Below, piece after piece: positions 35,776-46,055 of a stretch of 64,000 nucleotides of DNA; position 1 is the first letter of the stretch; each line of letters opens with the position of its first letter. Made by a program: the position numbers and the translations under genes. The stretch comes from Pseudoscleropodium purum (taxonomy: Eukaryota; Streptophyta; Bryopsida; Hypnales; Brachytheciaceae), in NCBI GenBank assembly GCA_963969395.1, contig OZ017801.1, forward strand, positions 7,566,501 to 7,630,500. The letters run 5' to 3'. Below the pieces are notes generated by a model. The model was not told where the DNA came from. It saw only the letters and a list, made by a program, of their open reading frames with translations, and did no database searches.

Positions 35776-37616
35776 ATTTAACCCCTAAACGCACAAGGGC
35801 ACCAAATTATGGTGTCAACAATTCTTTGAAGTCAAATAAAACCTAGCCAGAGTTGATATTTTTAGTAATTTGAATTTTTATTAAATTCTTCTTCAAGTCT
35901 ATTTTTAGCATCAAAAATTTGATTTTGAAAAGGACTGATTATGATTTTTCTATGGTAGAAAGGTGTCGACTGCAATCTTGATTGTCCTTAGTGTTGCCAG
36001 AGTTCTTGAAAATGAGCCTCAAATACACTAAATCTTGGAGAAAATTTCACATTAGAAATTCATTTAAAAAAAACATTGTAGAAGAGATTTTGAGAAGTTG
36101 TAAATTGATTGAAGTTATGCATGTTACGTGTTTTAACCTCATTTTTCTTGATGACCAAATTTTTAGATTTGACATGTGACTCACAGAGGATTGAAAGACT
36201 TTCAATCATTTTGACAATTTTGACATCCTCATGATCAAACATTATAATCATTCAATCCATAAGTGGTATTGTTGTATTTTCTTTTCCTATGAGATCTCTA
36301 ACATATCTAGTTTGAATTTGTATCGTTACAATTAATAAAAATTGATACAATTTATCAAAATGTTGACTTTTTGTTCAATTTAAAGCAAATTTCTAGAATC
36401 TCAAAAAAGGTCTTAAACATTCAGGGATTAACTGTTTATTCAAACCACTTTTTATCATTTCTTCTAGTTTAGAATTTCTTTACAACAATCCGTGTTGCTA
36501 AGGTAAACCACCTATTCCCGACTAGAGCCCTGTGTCCACTCTATAAGGTGTAGTTATTTCCAATCAAAGCTTGAAATGTGTTTATTTATCCTTTTCAAAG
36601 TTTTGACTAATAATTTCAAGACACATTATTTAAAGTAGTGAGCAAGAAAGGGTGATTGCAAGAAAGACTTGTACATTTTTACATCACATTTAGAGTGATA
36701 AAGTTGTTTTCTAATAAAACTTTTGAAGGTAAAATTCAATGAACTTGAAATTTTTGTTGAAGATGTCTAATTTGATTGTAATTATATCACTTATTTTTTA
36801 GAAATTAAAAAAAATTACTTTATATTTAAAGTCAATTTTGCTAATTTGTTAGACTTTGAGGTTTAGGATTTTTTAATACTATGGAGTACCCAAAATTAAT
36901 GATTTATTGATTTAGAATTGAAATTTTTGTGGTTTATTCCTATGGTAGGGGGACATGTGACTACCTAAGGGAATTTAAAAATATATTATTTTATGATCTC
37001 TATATTCTTACAAATAGGGTTCTTATGCACACACTTGTGAATATTGAAGATAGTTTTGACTTCATTTTTTTGATGTAATTTGATCATCATTAAGTCCTCA
37101 TAAATTGGCAATTCTTACAATTTTTTTTTTTCATGATTTTCTATTTATTATTAATTTATACCTTACTCTATTTATTTTCTGTGACAATCCATCTTTTTTG
37201 TTCAAACAATACTATTTTAGTACTTACAAGTACTCAAGGTACTCAAAATGGTACTTTTATTCTTTTAGCTGTCGATTTTTTTGATCAATCGTTGAAATTG
37301 TTCTATTTCATAATACTTGTAGTATTAAGTGCAGAAATTGCAATTTTGACAAAACGCTACAAAAAATGAGAGATCTTTCTTGCAATCACCTGAAAGTAAA
37401 AAGTAATGAGCAAGAAAGTAGTTCTTGAATGATCAAAATTGGAAGAGTTTAAACATTGACTATGAGTTTGGAGCATTTTTTTTTATCTTTGCACATAGGA
37501 AAATATTTGCTTTGCCTTGTACTACTCTAGAACATCTCCAAAATTGCTTAAAAGGTCAACTATGGGTGGTTCTACCTTAAGCACATTCTCAGCAGGTACT
37601 GTAGGCCGGTTTGGTT
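35776..37616. repeat. AT-rich repeat block between the inverted-arm segments
   Basis: Starts exactly at TTTAACCCCTAAA (about 35779) and ends near 37610, where the duplicated sequence resumes. The first ~170 bp recur inverted at 45896-46055. Later parts share blocks with the 57.9-58.3 kb region (AGTAGTGAGCAAGAAAG, GAAAGTAGTT, TTGGAAGA, CCAAAATTGCTTA). The right arm has only ~86 bp here (42671-42756). No coding sequence is recognised. Confidence 0.65.
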
Positions 37617-38139
37617 TCGAAGCATCGCATCGATCTCATCCCCATCTACTTAACTGTCCCTTTCGAGCTGGCACATGAAGGCCGGTTCGCATTCTATTGA
37701 AGAAGAAACATCACATGCACAGCAAGGAGATTGCATCAGTATCTGGATCCATAATTTCTCCTACTCCGCACTTGCCTGCAGTGAAATCACAATTGTAAAC
37801 GATTCTTTCAATTTCCCGGAAGTGGGACTTCGATCGATCAAGCACCTCCCTTGATGACGTACTGCACATCCTGGAAGAAGTCCTAGAGAAGACTGAAGAA
37901 TAGTAAGCGCTTTGGCGGAAACAAAACACGCGGGAGCAACATTCAATGGAATTCGCTGACATTGAGAGAACTCCGTTCGAAATCAATGACTTATCGATAT
38001 TAATACTGCCAGCCAGTACTTGTGACTCATCATACTAGCTTATATTTTGATGAGTCGACGAAAAGGGCGGAGCCCAAAATTAGCATTTGCTCAATACGGG
38101 TCGAGAAGTTACAAAGAGGAATTACAAACCAGGATTCAT
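37617..38139 (+). repeat. Inner left arm of the inverted duplication (partner 42145-42670)
   Basis: Reverse complement of 42670-42145. Matching blocks include GAAGCATCGCATCGATCTCAT, ACTTAACTGTCCCTTTCGAGC, ATCACATGCACAGCAAGGAG, and ACGAAAAGGGCGGAGCCCAAA through GAATTACAAACCAGGA. Neither copy has a recognisable gene. Confidence 0.88.
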
Positions 38140-39555
38140 GGAGAAGGGCTGAACAATACTGTACTTCGGGACTGCCTGGCGATGGCTGCGGTACGTGCCG
38201 CGGTACTTGGATGCTTGCATCAGCATTATGGTTCAATGTCTTTCTGAGTCTTACCAACTACATTGTTTCCCATCTTGAACCAGTTTTTCAAGCACCGGGT
38301 TTGGTTCTTTTCAATGATCGGGAAACTCGGCAGTTAGTTCAAATTTAGCCGGTGGAATTGGGTAAAAATCCGGTTGCATTTAGAAAACAACGACGAAAAT
38401 CCGGTGAAAAAATGTGAAAATTTTCTGTTCAGAGTAAAATGGACGAACAGGTTCTCCCCGAACATTGACTTGCATTGTTAAAGCACGCCACGCCTCCTAA
38501 GTACTTCGTAGTACAAACACCGCAAAATTGCCAAACTTGTTTAGGGAAAAGAACCGCAAAAATATAGATGGAGTTTATGTATAATAGGAAATTTAATAGA
38601 TCAAAGTTTTGAAGTAACTGATGGGTATACATAATGGACAATAATTTTTCTTTTTTTTAAATCATGGAAAATGCACAATAATTTTGAACTTGCCTACATT
38701 TCAAGCATCATCATAATTTTTTTCCGATTACACTAAGGTAGGTACCCCAAAACCTCTTTTTTTTGCTAGATTTGGATACTGTATGCAAAAGTTACGAAGG
38801 AGCAAAGTTTGGTTTAGTAGATGTTCTAAAACCAAATTTGGAGATGTACACAGAGTGATGATTGCGGTCTTTAGGCAGGGTGAAATTTTGGGTGTACCCA
38901 CCTTGGTACCTCCGTCCAAAATTAGGGTCAGGAGCCATGCCCTGCAAGGAAAACAGTGCCAAACGTGATCCAAATAAGACTCCGAAGACTCCGTAGGTCT
39001 GTTTTTGCCGCCTCTCCCAAGTCCCACATGTCAAGATTCATGTATGTGGCCAACAAGCTATCTGGCTATGGATATTCTTGTCCAACAGCTCTGTCAGTTG
39101 CACATTCAATACAGATCCTAGAATAGCTCCCGCAGACTGCTCGTGCGACTCTCCAACTCTCAATGTCCATGTGGATAAATATGTATTCATTATTATATAT
39201 TTTTGGACAGATGGGTTGATCCTCGTTAACTGTAGTTCCATTTTAAACCTGAAATTCGAAGTCGACCAGGTGGCAATCTGCGGCACGTCTAAACGAAGTA
39301 GTCCACTTGCTCTTCACGCGCTTGCGCTTACCCCGCTATTACCCCGTTAATATTTAATTTGCGCTTGCAATGACTGGATTTCGGATATGCAGATTGCTTG
39401 GCGAATTCGCCACGAATTGTTGAGCCTTTCTGGAAATGGCATATTCGTGGCGTTGACTCCAAAATGAATTTAACTTTGTATGCGAAGTGCCGCAGCTTCG
39501 GAGTTTCAGGGGACGCTCATTTCTGTATTTTTGGAATTGCAGAGTTTGAGTAGCG
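38140..39555. other. Intergenic region with a partial copy of the proline-rich gene promoter
   Basis: 38140-38700 holds nothing I recognise. 38760-38860 shares blocks with 58865-58935 and 9545-9575 (GGATACTGTATGCAAAAGTTACGAAG type). From about 39190 to 39555 the sequence follows the upstream region of the 44374 gene in the same orientation: TTTTTGGACA-ATG-GTTGATCCTCGT, TCTAAACGAAGTAGTCCACTTGCTC, GGCATATTCGTGGCGTTGACTC, TTTTTGGAATTGCAGAGTT. Confidence 0.6.
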
Positions 39556-39711
39556 ATGGCGAAGGCTGTGTGTCTCGTGGTTGCTCTTCTGCTGGGCTCA
39601 CTCGAGAATTTTCATTTGCACTGGAATGACTGGATTTCGGGTGACTGTGAATGTCATTGCAGTGACATTCGTAACGCGGATCCCACCAGCGTCACCGGTC
39701 TGTACAAATGA
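39556..39711 (+). pseudogene. Truncated fourth copy of the proline-rich protein gene
   Basis: The ATG at 39556 begins MAKAVCLVVALLLGSL, the signal peptide of the 34948 and 44374 genes, and the upstream ~370 bp matches their promoter. After the codons for GSL the similarity ends abruptly (near 39603). The frame runs on through unrelated sequence to TGA 39709-39711, giving 51 codons. The proline-rich and cysteine domains are absent. It could still be transcribed and would encode a signal peptide with a foreign tail, but a broken copy is the plain reading. Confidence 0.8.
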
Positions 39712-40908
39712 AGAAAACAGGGGTATCATTATTACCTGTGCTGCCAAGTGATACAATGCAACTATAATTGTGGAATCCCTAGGAATAGACATAGAAGGCC
39801 ACAGCAAGAAACTCTGCGGTATATGAAAATGGAGATAGAAAAAATTAAAGAGCTTACCTACTGCCTTGACCACCGACTTTGGAGCAAGACCATTGCAAGA
39901 AGCTTACCAGCTTTCTCTGATCTGTTCACATGCAAACGAAACGGTTATTTCTCCAGGTGCACACTGATGTAATCATTGGTTCAGGACCATAGGGGACGAG
40001 GCTTAAGTAGTATAGAAACGAGCTACATTACAGTGAATGTGAGGAAGTTCGAGCAGGATCCTTCTAGAAAAGAAAAGCCAGTGCAACAGGGACAGAACCT
40101 CACGAAGTACTTAGAGCTAATCTATCAACGATGTGAATAACCAAAGCAAACTATTCAAGAGCAAGGTTTCATCACCGAAATTATGTCGAAAAAGTGTCAA
40201 TACAATTCAATTCTGAAGAGGAAATTTGAATCATGTTGGATTAGGTGAATCATGCAAAACACATACGGAGTATCACATTTGAATTTGAGTCGGTATTCTA
40301 GCGTAACCGGCGCAAAACGTTCAAATTTTATTCACAATGCAAGTACTCAACAGAATCCAAAGTACCGGCATGTACTCAGCTAACATGTTCAAGGTTTTTT
40401 TACAATGCACGTACTCAGCTTTAACAATGCAGGTACTCAACATAACAGAATTCAAGTACTGGCATGTTCCGCAGTCACGCCAGGCAGTACCGAGGTGCAG
40501 CACTGTTGAGATACTCTCCATGAATCGTTGACGCAGAAGGGACTTCCGAAGTGCCTTTCTCCGAACAACAAGCAACAAAAATGTCTCCAGTCCGATCCGA
40601 GGAAGAATAGAATAAGCGCGCATCCTCGACAGCGAATGGTACACTAATATTGTCAGACACTAGTGCAGCTCGACCTTAGCAACTCTCCATCAATTGAGGA
40701 TGCCGCTGAGAAGCGGCTTCTTCCAAGAGTGGACTCACATACATATATACACACCGCTCGCTCACATTTCGAGACGGACCAGATGGAGAGTCGCCTCGAT
40801 CTTTAGCCACAGGTTTCATGTAGAGTTGTGCTCCCGCGTCGTATCCGATCAACATCGCTTCAGATCAGACGTCAGATTAGGTTCATTTTCATTGTGGTGT
40901 GATTCACC
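39712..40908. other. Upstream region of the central proline-rich gene
   Basis: 39712-40320 has nothing I recognise. 40337-40440 has three direct copies of CAATGCA-GTACTCA (40337, 40404, 40425). CATATATAC at 40741-40749 is a plausible TATA box about 160 bp before the ATG at 40909. Confidence 0.45.
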
Positions 40909-41610
40909 ATGGCGCAGGATGAACGGATTTTCGTCGCTTTGTTGCTGGTGACTTCGCTTTGCATTTGCAGGGTGGACGCGTTGCAAGAAACGTCGGTTAT
41001 AGGGCCAATACTTTCTCCACCTCCACCGCCGTTTTCTTCCCCGCCGCCACCGCCAGCGCCACTCTCTTCCCCTCCACCACCACCAGCGCCGCTTTCCTCC
41101 CCTCCACCACCGCCTACACCGCTTTCTTCCCCTCCACCGCCTCCATCGTCTCCTCCTCCGCCACCTTCCACTAAACCGCCTCCTCCTCGGTGTCCGCCAT
41201 GTCCGTTCCCGTTCCTGGAGGTCAGGCCGTTGAAGGTAAGTTGCGACCACGGCATCGACGCCACCATTATCGTCCGCTACGTCGACAAGGTTCTCAAGCA
41301 AGCCGGTCCTTACCAGCTGCCGGCCAAGGGGAAGGAGAAGGCTCTAACTCAGCAGATCCGCGTTACTAAAGTGGAGCCATTCTGCGTGGATTTCATTATC
41401 AAGCGGGGATACAAGAAGGTGTATCTGTCGGCGACTGTCAACCTGTGGCTCGCGGAGAAGGTTGCGGTGCCAACTGGTAAGAAGACGACATGCGGGGATC
41501 CTGTCTATTGCATTGAGCTTCGACTCGTTATTCGACCTTGCAAGGGTGGGAAGCAGTATGAGGTTTACAGCGGAAACACGTTGGTCGCGAAGAAGAAGTA
41601 CGAGCTGTAG
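40909..41610 (+). CDS. Secreted proline-rich protein with cysteine-containing C-terminal domain, central paralogue
   Basis: Single-exon gene of 233 aa from ATG 40909 to TAG 41608-41610. Residues 1-24 are a signal peptide (FVALLLVTSLCICRVDA), unlike that of the other two copies. About 35-93 is a longer Pro-rich spacer made of decapeptide units SSPPPPP-APL and SSPPPPP-TPL (four imperfect 30-bp DNA repeats at 41036-41145) ending PPPPRCPPC. About 96-233 is the same C-terminal domain, with the Cys positions of the other copies plus one extra Cys (VEPFCVDF). The domain is highly similar to copies 1 and 3 while the N-terminus and flanks differ, so this gene is older or has been converted only in the domain. 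Expected in the cell wall or apoplast; function unknown. It sits between the two inverted arms. Confidence 0.85.
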   Translation: MAQDERIFVALLLVTSLCICRVDALQETSVIGPILSPPPPPFSSPPPPPAPLSSPPPPPAPLSSPPPPPTPLSSPPPPPSSPPPPPSTKPPPPRCPPCPFPFLEVRPLKVSCDHGIDATIIVRYVDKVLKQAGPYQLPAKGKEKALTQQIRVTKVEPFCVDFIIKRGYKKVYLSATVNLWLAEKVAVPTGKKTTCGDPVYCIELRLVIRPCKGGKQYEVYSGNTLVAKKKYEL

Positions 41611-42144
41611 TGAATATGTCCATTGCTGTCTTCGCAGGATTGCGTGGCTGTTGATTGATTCATGTAACTCATATTCTTTAGATCTGCTACGTACGATCTC
41701 GCTGCAGATCCCGACTGTTATTTAATTTTCTCAAGAATGAAATTGAGGTCCTATTCATGTTTCTCAGTATTTTACTCATTGTGCGTGTTTTGTAAGAACT
41801 TCAGAGTTAAGTAATGTTCAGATGATCAGGTTTTTTGAACACGGGAAAATACTGCATTGATATGCAATTAATTTGTAGCGGAGTGAGAAGCTCCAACGTG
41901 GAGTCTGTTTACATTCCTCATCTCCCGCTTGTGTGGTTGCAGCTTTTACATATTATACAGCAAATCTGCTGAAAAGTTTTCAGGTTTTTCTAGTCTTCAG
42001 TTGATAATGTTTATTCACGATTGCGAGAGACATGTCATAGGTCTGCAGAAGATCAAAATTTGCGATACAAAGAAGAACATGGTGCTTGAGGTACTTTAAG
42101 AAGTTATCAATTGATCCTGAGGTGATTTGTTTTTTGAGGTACTC
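41611..42144. other. 3' flank of the central proline-rich gene
   Basis: Probable 3' UTR, then sequence without recognised features up to the inner right arm of the inverted duplication. Confidence 0.45.
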
Positions 42145-42670
42145 TGTCCTGGTTTGTAATTCCTCTTTGTAACTTTTCGACCCGTATTGAACAAATGCTA
42201 ATTTTGGGCTCCGCCCTTTTCGTCGACCCATCAAAATATAAGCTAGTATGATAAGTCACAAGTACTGGCTGGCAGTATTAATATCCATAAGTCATTGACT
42301 TCGAACGGAGTTCTCTCAATGTCAGCGAATTCCATTGAATGTTGCTCCCGCTTATTTTGTTTCCGCCAAAGAGCTTACTATTCTTCAGTCTTCTTTAGAA
42401 GTTCTTCCAGGATGTGCAGTACGTCATCAAGGGAGGTGCTTGATCGATCGAAGTCCCACTTCCGGGAAATTGAAAGAATCGTTTACAATCGTGATTTCAC
42501 TGCAGGCAAGTGCGGAGTAGGAGAAATTATGGATCCAGATACTGATGCAATCTCCTTGCTGTGCATGTGATGTTTCCTCTTCAATAGAATGTGAACCGGC
42601 CTTCATGTCATGTGCAGCTCGAAAGGGACAGTTAAGTAGATGGGGATGAGATCGATGCGATGCTTCGAAT
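42145..42670 (+). repeat. Inner right arm of the inverted duplication (partner 37617-38139)
   Basis: Near-identical reverse complement of the inner left arm. It ends only 86 bp before the outer right arm, whereas on the left the two are 1.84 kb apart. Confidence 0.88.
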
Positions 42671-42756
42671 CATGTGCTTAGCAACACGGATGACTGTCAG
42701 GAAATTCCGAACCGAAAGAAATGATAAAGAGTGGTGTGGATGAACAGTCAAATAAC

Positions 42757-45700
42757 GGATGAAGAAAGCGGAATGCCCGAGTACAGTGAAGATTTTTCTA
42801 CGGTGATGCAAACGGTTTGCCTTGCAGCTCTCAAGATTGTTATGATTCACATCAACTCGTTCCAATTGCACAATTTCTTGGAAATTGAATTCCACAAAGG
42901 GCTCAGTGACCAGCTTTTGTTCCTGCCAATGAAATTGGTTTTTGATGCTAACAAAACCCAATTCAGAAACCTACTGCATCTCTTATAAGACTCCAAACTC
43001 GATGTACAACTAAATTTCAAATGCAATGAACCCAATAATCGCAATAAAACTATGAAACAATAAAAACAAACAAATTTAAGCACAGAGACAATAAAGCCTC
43101 TTCTAGATTAGCTGCTTGTTGAAGCTTCATTCCTTCAAAACAACCTGCTTCATTCGTGTTTGATCCAAGGCGTGATTTTGCTTCAGTCCTTTTTGTTCTA
43201 AAGTTTCACTATTGATCAAGGCAAGGCTCGGGGTTTATCAAATGTCCGCCCATTTCAAGCTGATTTGGTCATGCAATTTGAAATTCCGACTGTGATGAAT
43301 AGGAATGTGGAAAATCGAAGAATGGCAAAGTGCCAAATTGAGAAAGAAACAAACCAATTGCACGGCAGAATTTACTGACCCCCCTTGCCATGGTGCTACT
43401 GCTAAACAAATATGCATCACGAGTATTTCCGTTGTCGACAGTGGTTATCAAACTCCAGTTCTGACCTTCTCCAGAAACGGAATTCTGCCCTGCTGTTTTG
43501 AGAATGAGCATTAACTGAGTGACCACCAACCTCTGAACTTCCAGAGGAAAAAAGTGAGGATGGGATTGGCAAAAACAGACAATGATCACAGACTGGTAGT
43601 TTAGTCTACAGTACAAGGCCACACAAACTTAGCTGTTGATAATGTTGCGCAACTGATCCCAACTTCACTTGGTAGTAAGAGTTCTGCAATAAATTCTAGG
43701 CTTATCAACACAAGGAAAGGATACGGTTACAAACCTTCGATTTCACTGGCTCCTTGCTCCGCGCAGGATCCATTTTTGGAAACCGATTATGTTTTCACAT
43801 GCAACCCATCATGTGTATATGTGTCTATCATGGAACAATCGGACAAGTAAATGTAAGTTGTATATCTGGGTCTTCCTCTTGCAGCAACTCTCTTCAATCT
43901 TTTTACAATTGCATGCATTCACTCTCTGAGGCTACCGCCCATGACGTGAGGTTGTACGTATATAGTCAGACTCTTTTCATTATTTTTGGACAAATGCGTT
44001 GATCCTCGTCAATCGCAGTAAGCGTAGTTCTATTTTTAATCCATCGACCAGGTGGCAAATTGCGCCATGTCTAAACGAAGTAGTCCACTTGCTCCTCTTC
44101 ACGCGCTGGCTTGCTTTATCCAGTTGAATATAGAATGTGCGCTCCGAATATTAAAAGTGCACTGGAATGTGACTTGATTTCGGATTTCGGATTGCAGATT
44201 TCATGGCGAATTGATAGCGAATTCGCCATGGGTTTTTGAAACTTGATGGAAGTGGCATATTCGTGGCGTTGACTCGAAAATACAAATATGTATGCGGTAG
44301 TTCTGAAGTTTCAAAGCAGTTTCAGGCGACGCTCTCTTCTCTGTGTTTTTGGAATTGCAGAGTTGAATTAGCGATGGCGAAGGCTTTGTGTCTCGTGGTT
44401 GTTCTTCTGCTGGCCTCACTCGTCACAGTAGAACCGTCGGGGTTTCTTCCGCCGCCGCCATTGATCGCGTCCCCACCTCCTCCACCTCCCTCGTCACCAC
44501 CTCCGACACCTCCAACGCCGTCGACGCCACCCCCTCCTCGGTGTCCGCCATGTTCGTTCCCGTTCCTGCAGGTCAGGCCGTTGAAGGTGAGCTGCGACCA
44601 CGGCATCGACGCCACCATTATCGTCCGCTACGTCGACAAGGTTCTCAAGCAAGTCGGTCCGTACCAGCTGCCGCCCAAGGGGAAGGAGAAGGCTCTAACT
44701 CAGCAGATCCGCGTTACCAAAGTGGAGTCATTCTCCGTGGATTTCATTATCAAGCGGGGATCCACGAAGGTGTATCTGTCGGCGACTGTCACCCTGTGGC
44801 TGGCGAAGAAGGTTGCGGTGCCAACTGGTAAGAAGACGAGATGCGGGGATCCTGTCTATTGCATTGAGCTTCGACTCGTTATTCGACCTTGCAAGGGTGG
44901 GAAGCAGTATGAGGTTTACAGCGGAAACACGTTGGTCGCGAAGAAGAAGTACGAGCTGGAGGTGTTACAGTGAGACTGCTGATCGCCAGGCGGACGTGAG
45001 TGGCTTTAGGATCGATTGATTTTTTCAGATTCTTTATTCATCAGATCTGCACCGAGAATAGGACGTGCTGATCATGTGTGTTGATCATCAGCGTGTAACT
45101 AGTCTCCGTTTTTGGAAATGAAAGCGAGGCTTGATTCATCATTCATCATATTTTCACCGCTGCTCTTTATCTTGAATTCGATGTGCAGTTGTGCACTAGA
45201 TGTTCAGATTCACTAGCGCAGTGAAGAGTCATGCAGATAGTCTTGCCATCTGCATGGGCTGGACATGCGATTGCATTGCTGCTGTTGCTAATTAAGCAAC
45301 CGTGGTATTGTCGTATGAATGTGCGTCGATCAGTGACGTCGATCGAGCTGCTTTCATTGAGTACCCGCCATCTCAAATAAGAACGCTTGTCATTGTCATA
45401 TGACTTGCGTATGGCATTACTTATGAGTGTGTTACGGTCCATCGATGCAACTTTAATAGAATTGAAACTTCGTGCATGAATTCAATACAGCAAAAGAATT
45501 TGATATTCAGATGAATTTCACAGGAACTTCAAATGATTTGAAGTTTCACGAGCTTTAGACTTGAGCGTCATGTGAAAGCCATCTGAGATTGATTAAGGTT
45601 CTTTTTTGAGTTGGTTGAATGTGTTTCTCAAATTTCTGTTGGACCGGAACGAGTAATGGAATGTCGGATAGTATGTGTTGCTGATGAAAACTTATAGTTT

Positions 45701-45890
45701 TCGTAGCATTAGGACATTCATGCATGTTTCTCTAAGGTGGAGAACTCAACATCTGAACTCAAAGTTGTGCACATAATCAGACACTAGCAACAAGAGTCGC
45801 CCAATGAAAGACCCAGATATCTACTATGATTTATAAACTCACAATTTCATCTATGGTTTGGAGTGCAAAGAAGGAGTACGTTGCTGCAAA
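42757..45890 (+). repeat. Outer right arm of the inverted duplication (partner 33409-35775)
   Basis: Contains the third proline-rich gene and long flanks that match the left arm in reverse. It retains two stretches missing from the left arm (about 42800-43445, and roughly 140 bp within 44130-44275). 42757-43810 is also repeated directly at 46055-47275. Confidence 0.9.
44374..44973 (+). CDS. Secreted proline-rich protein with cysteine-containing C-terminal domain, copy 3
   Basis: Single-exon gene of 199 aa from ATG 44374. The frame is open further upstream, but this ATG matches the starts at 34948 and 39556 and opens directly into the signal peptide MAKALCLVVVLLLASLVTVE. The spacer and C-terminal domain (KVSCDHGID, CGDPVYCIELRL, RPCKGG) differ from copy 1 at only a few residues, including SFPFLQ for TFPFLE, KQVG for KQAG, KGKEKAL for KGKAKAL and KKTRCG for KKTTCG. 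The end is ELEVLQ instead of ELELL. So few changes imply recent duplication or gene conversion. Upstream, the promoter keeps the ~140 bp missing from copy 1 but lacks its TATA-rich run. The domain is not recognised. Confidence 0.85.
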   Translation: MAKALCLVVVLLLASLVTVEPSGFLPPPPLIASPPPPPPSSPPPTPPTPSTPPPPRCPPCSFPFLQVRPLKVSCDHGIDATIIVRYVDKVLKQVGPYQLPPKGKEKALTQQIRVTKVESFSVDFIIKRGSTKVYLSATVTLWLAKKVAVPTGKKTRCGDPVYCIELRLVIRPCKGGKQYEVYSGNTLVAKKKYELEVLQ

Positions 45891-45895
45891 ATCAT

Positions 45896-46055
45896 AATTA
45901 GTCATTTTCAAAATCAAATTTTTGATGGTAAAAATAGACTTCGAGAAGAATTTAATAAAAATTCAAATTATTTAAAATAGCAACTCTGGCTAGGTTTTAT
46001 TTGACTTCAGAGAATTGTTTACACCATAATTTGGTGCCCTTGTGCATTTAGGGGT
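45896..46055 (-). repeat. AT-rich block, inverted copy of 35779-35945
   Basis: Ends with TTTAGGGGTTAA next to CCAACGGATGAAGAAAGC, mirroring the left-hand junction CTTCATCCGTTAATTTAACCCC at 35761-35782. Confidence 0.75.

Noticed and set aside
35552..35776. ORFs repeated at 43622-43269 and 47000-46632
   Set aside because: The three copies carry different indels and frame ends, so no coding constraint is visible; annotated as repeats.
37133..37369. ORF with hydrophobic segments (IFYLLLIYTLLYLFSV type)
   Set aside because: T-rich sequence gives Phe/Leu/Ile-rich frames by chance; no ATG context or related protein recognised.
40872..41267. Gly-rich antisense ORFs opposite the proline-rich genes (also 34704-35000 and 44322-44618)
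   Set aside because: They are the reverse reading of CCN-rich proline codons (GGN glycine) and lose all domain similarity; the sense strand has the signal peptide and ATG context.
33409..45890. LTR retrotransposon or single large TIR transposon explaining the inverted repeat
   Set aside because: The arms contain ordinary genes and promoters, no integrase or reverse-transcriptase frames were seen, and the arms differ by several indels; segmental duplication fits better.
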